Origin: Actinomycetota bacterium
Lineage (GTDB): Bacteria; Actinomycetota; Actinomycetes; S36-B12; UBA10799
Length of the DNA stretch: 8,992 nt
Direction of reading: 5' to 3'
NCBI GenBank assembly: GCA_030837445.1
Contig: JAUPKM010000443.1
Location: 1-8,992, forward strand
Part shown: piece after piece, positions 6,365-8,992 of the stretch
Numbering within the stretch: the first letter of the stretch is position 1
Layout of the letters: each line of letters opens with the position of its first letter
Program-made: the position numbers and the translations under genes
Notes under the pieces: model-generated
What the model saw: the letters and a program-made list of their open reading frames with translations, nothing else
Databases searched by the model: none
Told to the model about the DNA's origin: nothing

Positions 6365-7123
6365 ATGAGCGAATCCAAGCAGTCGACCCGAGAGAAGGCG
6401 GCCGCCGCCCGGGCCGCCGCCGAGGCCAGTGAGCGCAGACGCGAACGCACGGTGCGACTTGTGCTCGTGCTGGTAGTGCTCGTCGTGGTCGGTGGGATCA
6501 TCGGCGCGGCGCTCTGGTCGACCAAGAAGGACGAGAAGCCGATCGATGCCAACGCGCCGTTGCCCGCCGGCATCTCCAAGGAGCAACTGGGCGCACCCGT
6601 GGGTGCCGCGACAAAGCCGGTGCTCGACGTGTATGAGGACTTCCAGTGTCCGGCCTGCGCGAACTTGGAGAAGGTGCTCGGACCCACCATCAACCAGTTG
6701 GCGAATCAGGGCAAGGTGCGGGTCAACCTGCATCCAATGACCTTCCTTGACAGCAACCTCAACAACGACGCCTCACTCCGCGCCGCCGCCGCGTTCGGCT
6801 GCGCGGTAGATGCCGGCGCGACGGCCAAGTACCACTCCACTGTCTTCGCCAACCAGCCCGCGCAGGAAGGCGTCGGGTACACCAACGACCAACTCAAGGC
6901 CTTCGGCAAAGAGGCCGGGATCACCGGCGCTGCGTACGACAAGTTCGCGGGTTGCGTCGATGCTCAGACCTACCAGGGCTGGGCGAACCTGTCCCAGGGT
7001 GAGGCCGAGACCCGAGGCGTGACCAGCACTCCGTCGCTGTACCTCAACGGTCAAGAAATTCCGCGGACCGAATTGACCACGGTGGATGCGTTCGTCAAGA
7101 AGATCGAGGCCGCCGCGAAGTGA
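6365..7123 (+). CDS. Membrane-anchored DsbA-like thioredoxin-fold protein
   Basis: This 252-residue protein probably handles disulfide chemistry outside the cytoplasmic membrane. A charged N-terminus rich in Ala, Lys and Arg (about 9-29) stays inside, a single hydrophobic anchor spans about 30-51, and the rest is a DsbA-type thioredoxin domain. The redox motif is C95-P-A-C98 in DFQCPACANLE, inside the helical-insertion fold characteristic of DsbA proteins. The cis-proline loop is VTSTPSLYLNG (T222-P223). A second cysteine pair, C146 and C197, may form a structural disulfide. The ATG at 6365 is preceded by AAGGAGA at 6347-6353 with a rather long 11-nt spacer. The last bases overlap lgt as GTGA, linking it to lipoprotein maturation. 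Whether it oxidises, reduces or isomerises substrates cannot be told; I give no symbol. Confidence 0.9.
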   Translation: MSESKQSTREKAAAARAAAEASERRRERTVRLVLVLVVLVVVGGIIGAALWSTKKDEKPIDANAPLPAGISKEQLGAPVGAATKPVLDVYEDFQCPACANLEKVLGPTINQLANQGKVRVNLHPMTFLDSNLNNDASLRAAAAFGCAVDAGATAKYHSTVFANQPAQEGVGYTNDQLKAFGKEAGITGAAYDKFAGCVDAQTYQGWANLSQGEAETRGVTSTPSLYLNGQEIPRTELTTVDAFVKKIEAAAK

Positions 7124-8091
7124 CCGGACTCGTCGGTTGGCCCGCAGCCATCCCCAGTCCGTCCACCGGGGTCTGGCAGCTCGGACCGATCCCGGTTCGG
7201 GCCTACGCCCTGGCCATCATCCTGGGCATCGTGGTGGCGGTGGTCATCGCCGACCGGCGATGGGTCGCCCGTGGGGGCACGAAGGGCACGATTGCCGACG
7301 TGGCCCTCTGGGCGGTGCCCGCGGGTATCGTCGGCGCCCGGCTCTATCACGTATTCACGGACTGGTCGACGTACTTCGGCCCGGATGGTCTCGGGTTGGT
7401 CGCCGCGCTGAAAATCTGGCAAGGCGGGCTGGGAATCTGGGGAGCCGTCGCCGGCGGCATGCTCGGAGCCTGGTACGGGGCCCGTCGGTACGGGCTGTTG
7501 TTACCTCCACTCGCCGATGCGGTCGCACCGGCGTTGGCCGTGGCGCAGGCAATCGGGCGATTGGGCAATTGGGCCAACCAGGAGTTGTTCGGCGGTCCCA
7601 GTAGCGTCCCTTGGGCGGTGCAGATCGACCCGGCGTTCAGGCCCGCCGGCTACGAGCAGTTCTCGACCTTCGCCCCGACGTTTCTGTACGAGTCGCTCTG
7701 GTGTCTGCTGGTCGCAGGCCTAGTGGTGCTCGCCGATCGCCGCTGGCGGCTGGGCCATGGCCGAGCCTTTGCGCTCTACGTGGCCTTGTACTGTCTTGGC
7801 CGACTGCTGATCGAGATGGTGCGCATCGATGAGGCCACTCGGGTCTTCGGGCTGCGGGTCAACATCTTCACGTCCATTCTGATTGGCCTAGCCGGCGTGG
7901 TCTATTTCGTGGTGGTCGGACGTCGTCACCCGGGCCGAGAGACGACGGTCTACCGCCCGGGCCGGGAACCGAAGGCGGAGGTCGAGGCCGGGGCGGACGA
8001 GGCCTCCGACGGGGCGGACGAGGCCTCCGACGGGGCGGCGGCAGCCCCCGACAAGACGGCCAAGTCGGTGCAGGACCCAGGCGGGGGCTGA
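7120..8091 (+). CDS. lgt: Phosphatidylglycerol-prolipoprotein diacylglyceryl transferase
   Basis: Lgt moves a diacylglyceryl group from phosphatidylglycerol to the lipobox cysteine of prolipoproteins, the first step of lipoprotein maturation in the cytoplasmic membrane. The 323-residue, multi-helix protein carries the Lgt signature GRLGNWANQELFG at 146-158. R147, N150, E155 and G158 correspond to R143, N146, E151 and G154 of the E. coli enzyme. The N-terminal IPVRAYALAIILG and the later RLLIEMVR are also typical. At the place of E. coli H103, the equivalent position here is W107 (GGLGIWG). The conserved part ends near residue 268. A hydrophilic, Ala/Asp/Glu-rich cytoplasmic tail of about 55 residues follows and contains a short tandem repeat. 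The GTG start at 7120 overlaps the stop of the DsbA-like gene, and GAGG at 7105-7108 may be its binding site. Confidence 0.96.
   Translation: MTGLVGWPAAIPSPSTGVWQLGPIPVRAYALAIILGIVVAVVIADRRWVARGGTKGTIADVALWAVPAGIVGARLYHVFTDWSTYFGPDGLGLVAALKIWQGGLGIWGAVAGGMLGAWYGARRYGLLLPPLADAVAPALAVAQAIGRLGNWANQELFGGPSSVPWAVQIDPAFRPAGYEQFSTFAPTFLYESLWCLLVAGLVVLADRRWRLGHGRAFALYVALYCLGRLLIEMVRIDEATRVFGLRVNIFTSILIGLAGVVYFVVVGRRHPGRETTVYRPGREPKAEVEAGADEASDGADEASDGAAAAPDKTAKSVQDPGGG
7990..8038 (+). repeat. In-frame 21-bp tandem repeat in the lgt tail
   Basis: Two identical 21-bp units (7990-8010 and 8011-8031) and a partial third (8032-8038) encode GADEASD twice, then GA. The copies are identical at DNA level, including the third codon positions, which points to recent duplication by slippage. 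The unit is a multiple of three, so copy-number change would keep the frame and only lengthen or shorten the tail. Confidence 0.85.
8042..8090 (+). other. 9-bp inverted repeat across the lgt stop codon
   Basis: CAGCCCCCG at 8042-8050 and CGGGGGCTG at 8082-8090 are perfect complements separated by 31 nt, and the right arm contains the first two bases of the lgt TGA stop. In RNA this could form a GC-rich stem at the end of the message. No T run follows, so a terminator role is only possible. Confidence 0.35.
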
Positions 8092-8119
8092 CCGTCGATC
8101 AGGCTGGGTGCGTTAAGCT
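8088..8119 (+). promoter_or_regulatory. Candidate gltB promoter
   Basis: TAAGCT at 8114-8119 fits the TANNNT -10 form. CTGACC at 8088-8093 matches four of six bases of TTGACA, but the 20-nt spacer is longer than usual. Transcription would begin near 8127 and give a leader of about 184 nt before the gltB ATG. This is the best candidate in the intergenic region but not a strong one. Confidence 0.3.
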
Positions 8120-8154
8120 GACCGGCAACGCAGTCGGGCCAATGTCGTCCCGCC

Positions 8155-8218
8155 CTGCGACGGTCCGCCCCGGCGCCGCTTCGGCTGTCGTCCGATTCGC
8201 GGGTTCGCGCCGTCGCAG
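8155..8218 (+). other. Possible structured RNA element in the gltB leader
   Basis: CTGCGACGG at 8155-8163 pairs perfectly with CCGTCGCAG at 8210-8218, enclosing 46 nt. Inside are two small hairpins: GCCG/CGGC at 8175-8178 and 8182-8185, and CGCG/CGCG at 8198-8201 and 8206-8209. The second abuts the closing stem, so the layout is that of a three-way junction. I do not recognise a known riboswitch or RNA family. High GC makes chance pairing easier, so it is a candidate only. Confidence 0.35.
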
Positions 8219-8310
8219 CAGTTAACCTCGCTCGCCTTCGTGGGATCCGCTGTCCGAGTTCCGCAAAGGTTGGCTCGCAACAATCTCCGTCACGGAAGTG
8301 GGTAACGCTC

Positions 8311-8992
8311 ATGGGTGTCTTCGCTGCTCTCCCGGAAGCCCAGGGTCTGTACGACCCGGCCGCCGAACATGACGCCTGTGGTGTCGCATTCGTGGCCACC
8401 CTGACAGGCGAGCCGAGCCACGACATCGTCGCGAAGGCACTGATCGCGCTGGAGAACCTGGACCATCGCGGTGCCTCCGGCGCAGAGCCGGACTCCGGTG
8501 ACGGCGCCGGCATCCTGATCGGCGTGCCGGACGCCTTCCTGCGAGGGGTGGTCGACTTCGACCTTCCGGCCGCGGGGTCGTACGCGGTGGGGATGGGTTT
8601 CCTGCCGGTAGATCCTGACGAGGCCGCGATGGTGATCTCAGCAGTCGAGGAGATTGCCGCGGAGGAGGGGCTGGCCGTGCTGGGCTGGCGCGAGGTGCCG
8701 ACGGATGCAAGTATCGTCGGAACCACGGCGCGCAGCACCATGCCGACTTTCCGACAGCTGTTCCTGGCGCCCGCGCCGCAGGCGGAACTGCCCCCGGCCC
8801 CGGACGGATCCTTTGACCAGATGGCGCTGGAGCGACGAGTATTCTGCCTCCGCAAGCGGGCCGAGGCCTCCTGCGATGTGTACTTCCCGTCGTTGTCGTG
8901 CCGCACGCTGGTCTACAAGGGGATGCTCACCACAGGCCAACTGCACGTCTTCTTCCCGGATCTCACCGATCATCGGGTGGCGTCCAAGGTGG
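8311..8992 (+). CDS. gltB: Glutamate synthase large subunit, N-terminal part (cut by window edge)
   Basis: GltB converts glutamine and 2-oxoglutarate to two glutamates, with electrons from NADPH delivered through the GltD subunit. Only the first 227 codons are in the window, against about 1500 in the full protein. They cover most of the start of the class II glutamine amidotransferase domain. A 22-residue propeptide precedes the catalytic cysteine C23 in EHDACGVAFVA, which becomes the N-terminal nucleophile after processing. ENLDHRGASGAEPDSGDGAGILI (about 51-73) is the family's conserved glutamine-site region, and further conserved pieces are FCLRKRAE and the FPSLSCRTLVYKGM stretch. The ATG at 8311 is supported by the correct propeptide length; GGAAG at 8294-8298 is a possible binding site with a long 12-nt spacer. 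gltD is expected downstream, outside the window. Confidence 0.96.
   Translation, partial: MGVFAALPEAQGLYDPAAEHDACGVAFVATLTGEPSHDIVAKALIALENLDHRGASGAEPDSGDGAGILIGVPDAFLRGVVDFDLPAAGSYAVGMGFLPVDPDEAAMVISAVEEIAAEEGLAVLGWREVPTDASIVGTTARSTMPTFRQLFLAPAPQAELPPAPDGSFDQMALERRVFCLRKRAEASCDVYFPSLSCRTLVYKGMLTTGQLHVFFPDLTDHRVASKV

Noticed and set aside
5197..6693. Long minus-strand open frame across trpA and the dsbA-like gene
   Set aside because: It is antisense to two genes with clear motifs and crosses their intergenic gap with no family resemblance.
8240..8305. 21-codon GTG ORF ending 5 bp before gltB
   Set aside because: No ribosome binding site and no distinctive composition; short open frames are expected by chance.
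8221..8306. GlnR-type box before gltB (GTTAAC at 8221, GTCAC and GGTAAC near 8289-8306)
   Set aside because: The half-sites do not match the expected spacing and no GAAAC half is present, so nitrogen control by GlnR is not supported from sequence.
7950..8906. Minus-strand open frame opposite the lgt tail, gltB leader and gltB start
   Set aside because: Ser/Arg/Ala-rich composition, no domain, and its Ala/Ser repeats mirror the lgt tandem repeat on the other strand.
1..8992. tRNA, rRNA, CRISPR arrays, insertion sequences or phage attachment sites
   Set aside because: No cloverleaf-like segments, regularly spaced repeats, transposase motifs or terminal inverted repeats with target duplications were seen by reading both strands.

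Overview
The window looks like chromosomal DNA of a high-GC Gram-positive bacterium (Actinomycetota). The supporting signs are strong G/C bias at third codon positions, frequent GTG and TTG starts, GTGA start/stop overlaps, -10 boxes of the TANNNT type without clear -35 boxes, a HGxxPAAW membrane protein, and a gene order (HGxxPAAW protein, DUF2752, trpC, trpB, trpA, DsbA-like protein, lgt, gltB) that I know from actinobacterial tryptophan loci. I cannot place it to order or genus. All genes are on the + strand and none looks broken. The only incomplete gene is gltB, which is cut by the right edge.

Layout. (a) 45-2523: a small two-helix HGxxPAAW membrane protein, followed after 4 bp by an OmpR-type response regulator and, with no gap, its sensor histidine kinase. 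(b) 2524-3347: a short gap with a hairpin and a candidate leaderless promoter, then a CD225/dispanin-like membrane protein and a DUF2752 membrane protein. (c) 3348-6237: a second candidate leaderless promoter, then trpC-trpB-trpA. These three genes are joined by GTGA overlaps and encode the last steps of tryptophan synthesis, from carboxyphenylaminodeoxyribulose phosphate through indole-glycerol phosphate and indole to tryptophan. (d) 6238-8091: a 127-bp gap with a -10-like box fused to a perfect 14-bp palindrome, then a membrane-anchored DsbA-like thioredoxin-fold protein overlapping lgt, the prolipoprotein diacylglyceryl transferase. Both act at the outer face of the membrane. (e) 8092-8992: a 219-bp leader region with inverted repeats and a possible 27-codon upstream ORF, then the start of gltB, the large subunit of glutamate synthase.

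Most of the window is ordinary core metabolism. The parts worth a second look are the two-component system sitting inside the trp-locus neighbourhood, the two promoter candidates with the same 7-nt distance from -10 to start codon, the palindrome before the dsbA-like gene, and above all the foldable gltB leader. I found no RNA gene of a known family, no CRISPR array, no insertion sequence and no clear new multi-gene system. Bases 1-44 hold the ribosome binding site of the first gene and show no stop codon in any forward frame, so nothing can be said about the gene upstream.
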